Shown here one piece after another: positions 17,253-24,854 of a DNA stretch of 43,387 bases. The stretch is taken from assembly GCA_003213375.1 (NCBI GenBank), contig QCNA01000008.1, forward strand, positions 1 through 43,387, written 5' to 3'. The position numbers were made by a program, and so were the translations under genes. The stretch is from Prochlorococcus sp. AG-424-A03 (GTDB lineage: Bacteria > Cyanobacteriota > Cyanobacteriia > PCC-6307 > Cyanobiaceae). How positions within the stretch are numbered: the first letter of the stretch is position 1; each line of letters starts with the position of its first letter. The notes beneath the pieces are model-generated. The model worked only from the letters and a program-made list of their open reading frames with translations, ran no database searches and was not told the DNA's origin.

Positions 17253-17337
17253 AAATAACTCTTAAATAGAGATGAGTGAATGATCTCGAATTCAAGACCT
17301 TAATTTTTAAAACAGGGATTTTGGTCTATAAGGAGAT

Positions 17338-17493
17338 ATGGATAAAGATCATCTTATTGAGTTAATTTCTATTAGTCTTCTTTACGAGAGCAAAAATTCT
17401 GACTCTACTAAGAATCTTAGTGACTTTAAAAATTACTTAGAAAGATTAAATCTAGATCAATTGAGGACTATGTCTAAAGAATTTATTCTTTAG
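17338..17493 (+). CDS. Small soluble protein, 51 aa
   Basis: ATG ORF directly preceded by AAGGAGAT, an unusually close and strong ribosome site (2 bases between AGGAG core and ATG). The product is helical ('HLIELISISLLYESKNSD', then 'LSDFKNYLERLNLDQLRTMS') with no cysteine and no membrane segment. Unknown family. Confidence 0.6.
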   Translation: MDKDHLIELISISLLYESKNSDSTKNLSDFKNYLERLNLDQLRTMSKEFIL

Positions 17494-17575
17494 TATGATT
17501 TTTAAAAATTGTATTTTTTATTAAATAATCAATACTTTTTAAAAATTGTTAATATCAAAAAATAATAAGTGAAAT

Positions 17576-18682
17576 ATGCTTAAAGTAAATAGAAGCGATT
17601 TTTTAATAAAGCCATTTTTAAAAAGAAATAATATAAGAGCTTGTTATCAAATTATTTCTACCATCTTCCCAATAATTTCTATTTGGTTAATTGTCCACCA
17701 AATAATAATTCAACCTTTTTCATTATTGATTAAAGGATTACTATTGGTGCCTTTTATAGTTCTTCTAACTCTGTTCTCTTCTCGAACATTCTCATTAATG
17801 CACGATTGCGGACATAATTCTCTTTTTACAAAACGGAAATTAAACCGCTTTTTTGGATTTTTACTTGGCTTAGTTAATGGTATTCCCCAGAAGTCATGGT
17901 CAATTGATCATGCATTTCATCATAGAAATAATGGAAATTGGGAAATTTACAAAGGGCCGATAGATGTTTTAAGTCTTGAAGACTATAATTCCCTTACAAA
18001 AAGAGAGCAAATATTTTATAAAGTAAGTCGAAACTGGATTATGCTTTTCCCTGGCGGTTTTTTTTACTTAGTTTTAAAACCTAGATTAGGACTTATTGTT
18101 ATTATTTTTAATTTCACTAAAGATATATTGGAAGAGACTTTTATCAAAATAAAAAACAGAGAAATTTCTCAACTTCTCGCTATTAATTCAAGAGTAAAAC
18201 CACCTTTTTCTGATTATGGGGATAATTTCAGTGAAATATGTGAATTAATAATAAATAACATTGTAGTAATAGCAGTGTGGATTTTTATGTGTAATTGGTT
18301 GGGGTTAGTTTTTTTCTTATCATTTTATTCCATGGTATTAACCTTATCAGCAGCAATTTTAATATGTGTTTTTTTCGTACAACATAATTATGAGAATACA
18401 TATGCTAAAAATACAAAAAATTGGGACCTTTTAGATGGAGCGATTTTAGGTAGTAGTAATTTAGATATCCCTAATTGGCTAAATTGGTTTTTAGCAGACA
18501 TATCCTTCCACAGCATTCATCATCTTTCTGAGAGAATACCAAATTACAACTTAAGAGCTTGTCATAAAGCAAACATTCATCTACTCCAACAAGCAAAGTT
18601 TTTAAAATTAAGCGATTTTTCAAACTGCTTCAAATATATTATTTGGGATAATAAAAATGAAAAATTAATTCCAATAAGTTAA
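17576..18682 (+). CDS. Membrane fatty-acid desaturase
   Basis: A di-iron membrane desaturase of 368 residues with the three histidine boxes HDCGH (76-80), HAFHH (112-116) and HSIHH (312-316), plus an extra His in 'QHNYENTY' near 270. Four to six hydrophobic helices surround them. Such enzymes insert a double bond into membrane lipid acyl chains (or modify carotenoids) using ferredoxin in cyanobacteria. The regioselectivity cannot be read with certainty; HDCGH with a late HxxHH resembles omega-6/delta-12 types. A second, different desaturase lies at 20299. Confidence 0.85.
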   Translation: MLKVNRSDFLIKPFLKRNNIRACYQIISTIFPIISIWLIVHQIIIQPFSLLIKGLLLVPFIVLLTLFSSRTFSLMHDCGHNSLFTKRKLNRFFGFLLGLVNGIPQKSWSIDHAFHHRNNGNWEIYKGPIDVLSLEDYNSLTKREQIFYKVSRNWIMLFPGGFFYLVLKPRLGLIVIIFNFTKDILEETFIKIKNREISQLLAINSRVKPPFSDYGDNFSEICELIINNIVVIAVWIFMCNWLGLVFFLSFYSMVLTLSAAILICVFFVQHNYENTYAKNTKNWDLLDGAILGSSNLDIPNWLNWFLADISFHSIHHLSERIPNYNLRACHKANIHLLQQAKFLKLSDFSNCFKYIIWDNKNEKLIPIS

Positions 18683-18685
18683 GAC

Positions 18686-18838
18686 CTAATTTAACCTTCT
18701 TCTCAATTTTCTTTTTAGAGGAATGCTGCTATATGCATGAGTACCAATAGATGGAGGCAAGTCATTCTTTAAAGGATGTATAAAAGCATTTGCCATACTC
18801 TCTAACATTTTCGAAAGCCAATTAATTACTGATTTCAT
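18686..18838 (-). CDS. Small basic protein, 50 aa
   Basis: Found by hand on the minus strand: 'MKSVINWLSKMLESMANAFI', then 'PLKNDLPPSIGTHAYSS' and a very basic end with 'KRKLRRRLN'. The amphipathic start and the PPSIGTHAY segment look like a conserved mini-protein. Ends 3 bases beyond the stop of the desaturase gene, convergent with it. Confidence 0.6.
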   Translation of the reverse strand: MKSVINWLSKMLESMANAFIHPLKNDLPPSIGTHAYSSIPLKRKLRRRLN

Positions 18839-19128
18839 TTGAAAATCTAAAAGTGCACTTTATTATCTTCTAACTAAATTACTGAAAAGTAAATCAGTCT
18901 TTATGCTGATTTTTTTGGAAGATTACCTTATAAAATAAATATTAAATAATCAAAATGATTGTTTCCATTTGTGTTTTTATTTGAATAATATTACTATCTT
19001 TTTAAAGATAAACCAGTTGCAAAATAAAGTTAGTAAATAATACTTATTTTTTCGAATTAACTTAATAAATTAAATTATTTAACATAATTTCGTGCTATAT
19101 CTCTATTTCAAATAAATCTAATAATATT

Positions 19129-19287
19129 ATGAATGATTCATTTGTTTCTAAAAACCAGAATAAAGAAATAGATTCTATTAATTCATATTTCGAGTGTATT
19201 ACTGAATGCAGTATTGTGGATGGTCATCAAGAATGTATTACTCGTTGTTTAGAAGTTCATTTGAAGGGAGGTGATCAAAATGAATAA
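19129..19287 (+). CDS. Small four-cysteine protein, 52 aa
   Basis: ATG ORF encoding a polar N-terminus and a paired motif 'YFECITECSIVDGHQECITR' continuing to 'CLEVHLKGGD': C-x3-C-x8-C-x3-C, the CxxxC twin pattern seen in small metal- or disulfide-bearing helical hairpins. It overlaps the next mini-gene by 8 bases and contains its ribosome site. Function unknown. Confidence 0.65.
   Translation: MNDSFVSKNQNKEIDSINSYFECITECSIVDGHQECITRCLEVHLKGGDQNE
19264..19276 (+). promoter_or_regulatory. Near-perfect Shine-Dalgarno site inside the upstream gene
   Basis: AAGGGAGGTGATC complements the 3' end of bacterial 16S rRNA over about ten bases, and its GGAGG core is 8 bases before the ATG at 19280. Such a site is rare in this genome stretch and fixes the start of the second gene. 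Confidence 0.75.
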
Positions 19288-19432
19288 AAAAAATTCACCT
19301 CAAAGGAAAACAACTTTAAAATGGAACTCGAATGGAGAGCTTTCCGAAATTGATATGTTAAGAATTTTAGAAAAAATATCATCTCATGATCTTAATCAAT
19401 GTGAATTAACATGCGATTCTGATCAATCTTAG
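19280..19432 (+). CDS. Small soluble protein, 50 aa
   Basis: Starts within the end of the preceding gene, at the ATG set by the strong ribosome site. Product: 'MNKKNSPQRKTTLKWNSNGE' then 'LSEIDMLRILEKISSHDLNQ' and a tail with two cysteines spaced by three residues (CELTC). The CxxxC echoes the upstream partner, so the two may act together; inference only. Confidence 0.65.
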   Translation: MNKKNSPQRKTTLKWNSNGELSEIDMLRILEKISSHDLNQCELTCDSDQS

Positions 19433-19604
19433 AATTAATGATTTCTAGATCTTTTTAAATTATTAATTACGCAATAAAATTGATACTAATATAAAAAAAA
19501 GTATATCTATTAAGCTGCATTTTTGATCATCTGAATTCAGACTAGATTTAAGAATTTATTTTTCAATCTTTTTACAATATCTTATAGGTTTTGTTTTTAA
19601 AAAA

Positions 19605-19745
19605 TTAATTTTTAAAACTTCTCCCTTTTTTTAAGAATGTTTTACTAATTTCTTTTTTTGTTAGTTGAATCGGTTCTACTAAACCCGAATCCCCATGAGT
19701 TGGACAATAATAGGTCATAAGCATCCATTTTTTTTCTTCATCCAT
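19605..19745 (-). CDS. Small soluble protein, 46 aa
   Basis: Minus-strand ATG ORF: 'MDEEKKWMLMTYYCPTHGDS' then 'GLVEPIQLTKKEISKTFLKK'. The first half (a strand with aromatic residues, CPTHG) looks like a short folded element rather than random sequence. Unknown family. Confidence 0.55.
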   Translation of the reverse strand: MDEEKKWMLMTYYCPTHGDSGLVEPIQLTKKEISKTFLKKGRSFKN

Positions 19746-19930
19746 AAGTGCTCTATAAAATAATGGTTAATTAATAGGACGGATTATGAAAAAATTTTTG
19801 TTTTTTAATCTTTTTTTCTGTTTTACTTAATAATTTAAAAAAATTTTGAGTCTATTCTCACTAAATAGATATAAATACGCATGACTTTTGAGAAAAATCC
19901 TGCTATTTATTAATAAATTCAAAATTATTC

Positions 19931-20062
19931 ATGTCTCTAGAATCTATATTGATGGTAGTTGCTCCAATCTGTCTTTTTACTGTAGGAGTCATTGTTTTAC
20001 CTATTCTAGTAAAGCCACGTAAACAATCTGGTTTACCAAAGAAGTATATACGCGGTCTTTAA
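19931..20062 (+). CDS. One-helix mini-protein, 43 aa
   Basis: ATG ORF: 'SILMVVAPICLFTVGVIVLP' is one membrane helix, followed by a basic tail 'VKPRKQSGLPKKYIRGL'. Layout resembles small photosynthetic-complex subunits, but no photosystem or cytochrome subunit is recognised. Confidence 0.6.
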   Translation: MSLESILMVVAPICLFTVGVIVLPILVKPRKQSGLPKKYIRGL

Positions 20063-20298
20063 ATTAATTAAGCTTTAAAGAAGAGCAAAAACAATCCGCA
20101 TAAAAAATAATTAAAAAGGTTGCGATAAAAGAATCAAATAAAAAATTTTGTCACAAATAATTTAATTTGAAGATGAAATTCAAATCGTTACAACTTTATC
20201 CAAACAAAATTATAAATTCTTTTCATTATGAGATCCTGTAATGGATAATAGGATATATAAATTAACTTTTATTTGACAAAATTTTTAACCAAAAAAAT

Positions 20299-21465
20299 TT
20301 GAGTAATATAAAATTTTCAGGTCTTAAAGGCCAAGCGCTTGCAATAGAGGATAAAGATATTCCAAGCATAAAAGAATTTCAGGATGTTATCCCAGATCAC
20401 TACTTTAGGTGCAATACCAAAACTTCTTTGAGGTATCTTTTACAATCGGCTTTAATCCAATCATTAGTAGTTGCGATAGGATTATCTATTCCATTTACCC
20501 TAAAAATGATCCCAATTTGGATTATTTACGCATTACTTTCAGGTACCACTGCTATGGGATTCTGGGTAATTGCCCATGAATGTGGGCATGGAGCATTCTC
20601 TAAAAACAAGACATTGGAATCAATAACTGGCTATTTACTACATTCATTACTTCTAGTGCCTTATTTTTCTTGGCAGCGTTCTCATGCAGTTCATCATCGA
20701 TTTACAAATAACATAACCAATGGAGAGACTCACGTCCCTTTAGTCATTCAAGGGAATGGAGTTACAGAAAAAGTTGGCGGAGAAAAAGAATTACATTTTT
20801 CAAATTCCTTAGGTAAGAAAAAGTATGGAATTCTTCAACTTGTTTTACATCTAATTTTTGGCTGGCCTGCTTATTTACTTACGGGAAGTACGGGAGGTGT
20901 TAAATATGGAACTTCAAATCATTTTTTGCCAATTAAACCATTTTCTAAAGCATTATGGCCATCAATATGGGCCAAGAAAGTTTGGATATCAGATATTGGT
21001 GTAGGTTTGACATTATTGGGCTTTGTTTATTTAGTTTTCAAGTATGGATTATTTCCAGTAATTGCTATGTATTTTGGTCCTTTATTAGTGGTTAATTGTT
21101 GGCTAGTGGTTTATACATGGCTTCATCATACAGATTCAGATGTACCTCATCTTTCAAATACGGAATTTTCCTTTATGAGAGGCGCATTTCTATCTATTGA
21201 CAGGCCTTACGGTAGAGTCCTTAATTTTCTTCACCATAATATAGGTTCTAGCCATGTCGTTCATCATGTATGTCCAACGATCCCTCATTATCATGCAAAA
21301 AAGGCAACTATCTTAATTAAAAAAGCCTTTAAAAAAGCATATCTTTTTAATCCTGATCCAATACACAAAGCTTTATGGAATATTGCTTGTAATTGCGTTG
21401 CTGTTAAGCCAGACATCAAAAGAGGAAGATATATATGGCAATCGTCATACAAAATGGTGGATTAA
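20299..21465 (+). CDS. Fatty-acid desaturase, FAD2/omega-6-like
   Basis: 388 residues with boxes HECGH (93-97), HAVHH (129-133) and HVVHH (319-323), together with 'HTDSDVPH' and 'PTIPHYHAKKA'. HECGH, HTDxDxPH and PxxPHYHA are features of the microsomal FAD2-type (delta-12) desaturases, distinct from the HDCGH enzyme at 17576. It should desaturate acyl chains of membrane lipids, with ferredoxin as the likely electron donor. The start is TTG at 20299, the only sensible start before the conserved N-terminus. Monocistronic with a 236-base upstream region. Confidence 0.9.
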   Translation: MSNIKFSGLKGQALAIEDKDIPSIKEFQDVIPDHYFRCNTKTSLRYLLQSALIQSLVVAIGLSIPFTLKMIPIWIIYALLSGTTAMGFWVIAHECGHGAFSKNKTLESITGYLLHSLLLVPYFSWQRSHAVHHRFTNNITNGETHVPLVIQGNGVTEKVGGEKELHFSNSLGKKKYGILQLVLHLIFGWPAYLLTGSTGGVKYGTSNHFLPIKPFSKALWPSIWAKKVWISDIGVGLTLLGFVYLVFKYGLFPVIAMYFGPLLVVNCWLVVYTWLHHTDSDVPHLSNTEFSFMRGAFLSIDRPYGRVLNFLHHNIGSSHVVHHVCPTIPHYHAKKATILIKKAFKKAYLFNPDPIHKALWNIACNCVAVKPDIKRGRYIWQSSYKMVD

Positions 21466-21583
21466 TAACACAATAGATATTAATTCTTTATCACATTAAT
21501 TTACGCAAATCTGAAAAGAATATAAAAGAATTAGCAAAAGCAAATTTTTTATCTTAGAAAATTATCTAAATAAATTTATTCTT

Positions 21584-21745
21584 ATGAGTGGTGACAATTT
21601 GCATGGTAAGCAACCTATTAAATTTTATTCGGAAAAAATAACACTTACAAAAGTTGAATTATTAGAAAGACAGTTGAGTTTAGGCGAAAAAATTTCAGAT
21701 TTAGATCAAAAACATAAAGAATGGAGCAAAAAACTATCAGGCTGA
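21584..21745 (+). CDS. Small charged protein, 53 aa
   Basis: ATG ORF; a helical, polar product with 'ITLTKVELLERQLSLGEKIS' and 'DLDQKHKEWSKKLSG'. No membrane segment or cysteines. Unknown function. Confidence 0.55.
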   Translation: MSGDNLHGKQPIKFYSEKITLTKVELLERQLSLGEKISDLDQKHKEWSKKLSG

Positions 21746-21794
21746 TCATTGAATATTACGAATTTTATAACTGATTGATATTTGTATTTACTTA

Positions 21795-22412
21795 TCAATA
21801 AACTTTTCTGTAAATTATTGAAAAATTATTTGCAGGCATACCAATAATATCTTCTTGATAAAAACCATTTTTCTTACTCTCATCACAAACTTCCTCAAGA
21901 TTTTTAATACCCCAAAGATCATTTTGCATTTTCAATGAATTATCGAAAAAATAATTACTCTCGCTTGTATGCTTATTACAAATTTTGAATGGTCCATACA
22001 ACATCAAAAATTGTCCATTTTTAAGTAATTTTCCTGACTCTCTAAATAGTGCCTCAGTACAAGACCATTGAGCTACATGAATCATATTTATAGAGACTAT
22101 TCCTTGCAAAGAATGAGCTAATCTCAATGTAATTTTCCAAGGAATTTTTTCTACATCAATCTCAAGAGGCTGAGGCATTTTCTTAGTTAAGTCTTCATAC
22201 TCAATCCAAGAACTTATACTTTTTCTATGCACTAAATCCGGGTCACTTGTTTGCCAAATTATTCCAGGAAATCTTTTTTGAAAAAACACTCCATGTTCAC
22301 CACTACCACTCCCAATTTCCAATACTGAACCTTTATTTATAATTCGGGATAGTACATCACCAATGCAGTCTCTATTTCTTTGAGTTGCCGAAAAAAAAAG
22401 TCTATTATCCAA
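21795..22412 (-). CDS. DUF938 SAM-dependent methyltransferase-like protein
   Basis: The 205-residue protein begins 'RLFFSATQRNRDCIGDVL' and has the SAM-binding loop 'VLEIGSGSGEHGVFFQKRFP' (residues about 31-50), then 'WQTSDPD', 'INMIHVAQWSCTEALFRESG' and 'GQFLMLYGPF'. These are the conserved DUF938 blocks. The methyl acceptor is unknown. Complete length. Confidence 0.92.
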   Translation of the reverse strand: MDNRLFFSATQRNRDCIGDVLSRIINKGSVLEIGSGSGEHGVFFQKRFPGIIWQTSDPDLVHRKSISSWIEYEDLTKKMPQPLEIDVEKIPWKITLRLAHSLQGIVSINMIHVAQWSCTEALFRESGKLLKNGQFLMLYGPFKICNKHTSESNYFFDNSLKMQNDLWGIKNLEEVCDESKKNGFYQEDIIGMPANNFSIIYRKVY

Positions 22413-22463
22413 AATTAAAAAAATTGGGAATTATATCATCCAGAATAATTCTAAAATCATTTA

Positions 22464-22607
22464 TTATTTAACTTTTCTCAATTTAGGAGTCTTGAAAAAC
22501 ATTATTTTAAGGCTTAAGAATAATATTGAAATTGTAAGAGCAGGCAAGATATAAAGTATTACATCAGAACTCATTAAAGAAGGAATTCTTCCAAAAATTA
22601 AATGCAT
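22464..22607 (-). CDS. One-helix mini-protein, 47 aa
   Basis: Minus-strand ORF; one helix ('VILYILPALTISILFLSLKI') and a basic tail ('KTPKLRKVK'). A second ATG at codon 12 (MSSDV) would give a 36-residue form and may be the true start. It sits upstream of DUF938 on the same strand. Confidence 0.5.
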   Translation of the reverse strand: MHLIFGRIPSLMSSDVILYILPALTISILFLSLKIMFFKTPKLRKVK

Positions 22608-22714
22608 GTAGTAGGTCGCGAATGACATGAATTCATATATATCTAATTTATTAATAGCAATTATTTGAATTCAAAAACTACTTTTAGTCAAAAACTAAAA
22701 TTTCTCAAAAAAAA

Positions 22715-22746
22715 AGAGTCAGCCTGTATCCCTACTAGCTGACTCT
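22715..22746 (-). terminator. Minus-strand intrinsic terminator without an obvious gene
   Basis: A perfect 9-bp stem (AGAGTCAGC/GCTGACTCT) with a 14-base loop is followed, on the minus strand, by a run of eight to nine T. It would stop a transcript coming from 22750-22985, where I find no convincing minus-strand gene. Confidence 0.75.
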
Positions 22747-22969
22747 AATAACATATTAATTTAAATTAACTCTAAATGAGGACATCCCTCTAAAAAAACA
22801 AGGTGAAAAGCTTATATTTTTTTTTCAAATTTAAAAAATCAGAACAAAAATAAAAACACCTAAAGGGTATATTTCGACACATATATGTAGCAGTTTTTAA
22901 CTTTTCCTGACAAAAAAAGGGGGAAATCCCTGAGTTTCTTTACATTGTTAAATAAATATGTTATATTTG

Positions 22970-22985
22970 TTTACAAATTTACAAA
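22970..22985 (+). repeat. Direct repeat TTTACAAA x2 before the first hli gene
   Basis: Two adjacent TTTACAAA copies lie just before the ATG at 22990, and TTTACATT occurs at 22939-22946. TTTACAWW matches a half-site of the light-regulation element HLR1 bound by RpaB, but HLR1 normally has two bases between the halves. Regulatory role is tentative. Confidence 0.35.
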
Positions 22986-22989
22986 AAAA

Positions 22990-23097
22990 ATGACTCCAGA
23001 AGCAGAACGTTTTAATGGTTGGGCAGCAATGTTAGGTTTCGTTGCAGCCGTTGGTGCCTACGTGACAACAGGGCAGATTATTCCAGGTTGGTTCTAA
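22990..23097 (+). CDS. hli: High-light-inducible protein (short, 35 aa)
   Basis: The 35-residue product has the chlorophyll-binding helix core of Hli proteins, 'ERFNGWAAMLGFVAAVGAYV' followed by 'TTGQIIPGWF'. ExxNGxxAMxGF is the hallmark that binds chlorophyll in the thylakoid membrane; Hlips protect photosystem assembly and quench energy under light stress. Its TAA overlaps the next ATG by one base (TAATG), so the two hli genes are translationally coupled. The upstream region has TTTACA repeats. Confidence 0.93.
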   Translation: MTPEAERFNGWAAMLGFVAAVGAYVTTGQIIPGWF

Positions 23098-23237
23098 TGA
23101 AAAATAACGAACCAAAAGTAGTTGAAAAAGAAAAAATTGTTGCTGAAAAGCTTAATGGCAGATTCGCAATGTTGGGTTTTGTTGCTCTAGTTGGAGCATA
23201 TTTAACTACTGGTCAAATCATTCCTGGTTTTATCTAA
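23097..23237 (+). CDS. hli: High-light-inducible protein (46 aa)
   Basis: Second gene of the hli pair. After a charged N-terminus ('MKNNEPKVVEKEKIVA') comes 'EKLNGRFAMLGFVALVGAYL' and 'TTGQIIPGFI', the complete Hli helix. The ATG is fused with the stop of the first gene. Heterodimers of Hli proteins form chlorophyll sites, which fits a coupled pair; that these two pair is inference. Confidence 0.95.
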   Translation: MKNNEPKVVEKEKIVAEKLNGRFAMLGFVALVGAYLTTGQIIPGFI

Positions 23238-23255
23238 ATAAATTTTTTATTTTCC

Positions 23256-23287
23256 AAATAGCCTAATTGAATTAAATTAGGCTATTT
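23256..23287 (+). terminator. Intrinsic terminator of the hli pair
   Basis: A perfect 13-bp stem (AAATAGCCTAATT/AATTAGGCTATTT) with a 6-base loop runs into TTTTTT, 19 bases after the stop of the second hli gene. Confidence 0.92.
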
Positions 23288-23466
23288 TTTATGGAATTTT
23301 TCTAATTTAATAATCTATATTGGCCAAAACGATTTTATCTAAGAGAGGAAAAATATAATATTTACTACCTTTTTACAATAAATATTAATTTAATTATTCT
23401 TCTTCTTTAAAACCTAAATTTGCTTGTTAAATAATGCTATCTTTATCGAAATAATTCAAGAATTTA

Positions 23467-23595
23467 ATGAGAGTAAAGCTTGAACCCGAAACGGCATTTA
23501 TTGGCAAAAAGTTCGCTTATATATTTCTAGGAATAATATTTAGTCTAAATGCTCTAACCTTTATTTGGTTTTTTTTATTTTCAAATTTAAAATAA
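23467..23595 (+). CDS. One-helix mini-protein, 42 aa
   Basis: ATG ORF between the hli genes: 'MRVKLEPETAFIGKKFAYIF' then 'LGIIFSLNALTFIWFFLFS'. The polar start followed by a single helix is that of small thylakoid proteins, and the location suggests a light-stress link; both points are inference. Confidence 0.5.
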   Translation: MRVKLEPETAFIGKKFAYIFLGIIFSLNALTFIWFFLFSNLK

Positions 23596-23658
23596 AAAAA
23601 TCTAAATTTTCTTCTAAAAAGTTTAAAGAAAATGGGTTAAAAAACAGTTATTACGGTA

Positions 23659-23865
23659 CTAAAAAATTCCAGGAATGATCTGTCCTGTTGTCACATAGGC
23701 ACCTAGTAGTGCGACGAAACCAACCATAGCCCATCTACCATTCACTTTTTCTGCATTTTGAGGATATCCATCGTAAGACGCAGTTTCATCAATATAAGGC
23801 CTAGTTTCTGATGGGAACATATTTTGTCTTCCACCTGATTCTGTAGTTACTCCTGATTTTGTCAT
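23659..23865 (-). CDS. hli: High-light-inducible protein (68 aa)
   Basis: A longer Hli with a 38-residue hydrophilic N-terminus ('TTESGGRQNMFPSETRPYID') and the helix 'EKVNGRWAMVGFVALLGAYV' with 'TTGQIIPGIF'. It lies on the opposite strand from the hli pair and is convergent with it. The common TTGQIIPG ending shows that the three are close relatives. Confidence 0.95.
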   Translation of the reverse strand: MTKSGVTTESGGRQNMFPSETRPYIDETASYDGYPQNAEKVNGRWAMVGFVALLGAYVTTGQIIPGIF

Positions 23866-24110
23866 TAAAAAGATGATAATTGTTAATTAAAGTAACACAA
23901 ATATTAACTTATGTAAACCAAAATCTCCAATGTTTTTCTTCTGAGAATTCATTTTTAAGTCATTATGTGACAATTCTGTTTAAAAATTTAACAAGTCGCA
24001 TTTTAAAAATCACTTTTTTAATATCAAATTCGCAATCAATTTTTAAAATAAGCATTTATACTCACGGTAAGTAATTTTACTTAGTAGGATGATTAGAGCA
24101 TTTAGGAAGT

Positions 24111-24190
24111 GCTTAGCTGGTTAAGTCAGAAAATCTGAATTAACTTGGTCGTCATGAGCTTGCCGGTGGGATACTTGCAAGCTCTTTCAA
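24111..24190 (+). ncRNA. Probable small RNA with two hairpins and a terminator
   Basis: Two clean hairpins occur in a 454-base stretch without genes. The first, 24120-24144, pairs GTTAAGTCAG with CTGAATTAAC (9 of 10 pairs) around loop AAAAT. The second, 24156-24184, has a perfect 8-bp stem GAGCTTGC/GCAAGCTC with loop CGGTGGGATACTT and is followed by TTTCAATTTT. The segment is richer in G+C than its surroundings. The 5' end is not determinable; 24085-24115 is likely. I cannot match it to a named Yfr RNA. Confidence 0.6.
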
Positions 24191-24319
24191 TTTTAAAAGC
24201 AAGCAAATATACTTAGCATTAATATAATCATTTGAACTATTGAATTAAATCTTGAAGATTATCTACTAGTGTCAAAGATTTATTTATTTGCTAGATAGAT
24301 AATAGACTGAACAAAATGT

Positions 24320-24421
24320 ATGTCTTTAGATTTTATTCTCATTCCATCCTGTATTTTGATTATTCTTTTTCTTTTAAATCGAGAAAATATGATCTACAAA
24401 AAAAATCAAAAGGTTAAATAA
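24320..24421 (+). CDS. Possible one-helix peptide, 33 aa
   Basis: ATG ORF 'MSLDFILIPSCILIILFLLN' with a basic tail. It overlaps a second ATG in another frame at 24316; I prefer this one because of the helix-plus-basic-tail layout. No ribosome site is evident. Confidence 0.35.
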   Translation: MSLDFILIPSCILIILFLLNRENMIYKKNQKVK

Positions 24422-24557
24422 TATCATTATTCTAAAAAAGCTTAGTACTTAAGATTTGAGATCGTAAAACTTATTTTTTTCCTGAAAATAATAGATTTTA
24501 AAAAAAGTACTTTAATATAATAAAGTTTGAAAAACCTCAGAGAATTTAGTTGAGAAA

Positions 24558-24677
24558 CTATACAAACTTTTTTCTTAAGTTTAATTTGTCCCAATATAGT
24601 TTTGCATTATTAATTTGCTTTTGTTTTTGTTGGCAGTGTATGCAATTGCATTCGTATATCAAAGTTTTATTTTTCAT
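24558..24677 (-). CDS. Small CxCxxC protein, 39 aa
   Basis: Minus-strand ATG ORF: 'MKNKTLIYECNCIHCQQKQK' then 'QINNAKLYWDKLNLRKKFV'. The C-x-C-x2-C cluster directly after a short strand looks like a metal or Fe-S site in a mini-protein and is unlikely to arise by chance in such AT-rich DNA. Not a named family that I can recall. Confidence 0.6.
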   Translation of the reverse strand: MKNKTLIYECNCIHCQQKQKQINNAKLYWDKLNLRKKFV

Positions 24678-24854
24678 CCCTAAACCCTTTCTTATTAAGA
24701 AACCAAATTTTTTGCTTTACAGCAAGTAAAAAACTATTTTTTTTTTGAATATTGGTAAATTAAAAATTTTTTTTCAAATAAATTTTATTTTGGTTTATAC
24801 AACATTCATATTTTATAATGCTGGAAAAGACAGTACAAATTAAATAAATTTCTT

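Noticed and set aside
23019-23096. N-terminal extension of the second hli gene
   Set aside because: This part is the first hli gene read in another frame; the true start of the second is ATG 23097.
23880-24074. Plus-strand 64-codon frame with TTG start
   Set aside because: No ribosome site, no coherent domain, composition of noncoding AT-rich DNA; the following small RNA explains the region better.
24093-24190. tmRNA, 6S RNA or RNase P RNA
   Set aside because: Too short and without the conserved tRNA-like or pseudoknot parts of these RNAs.
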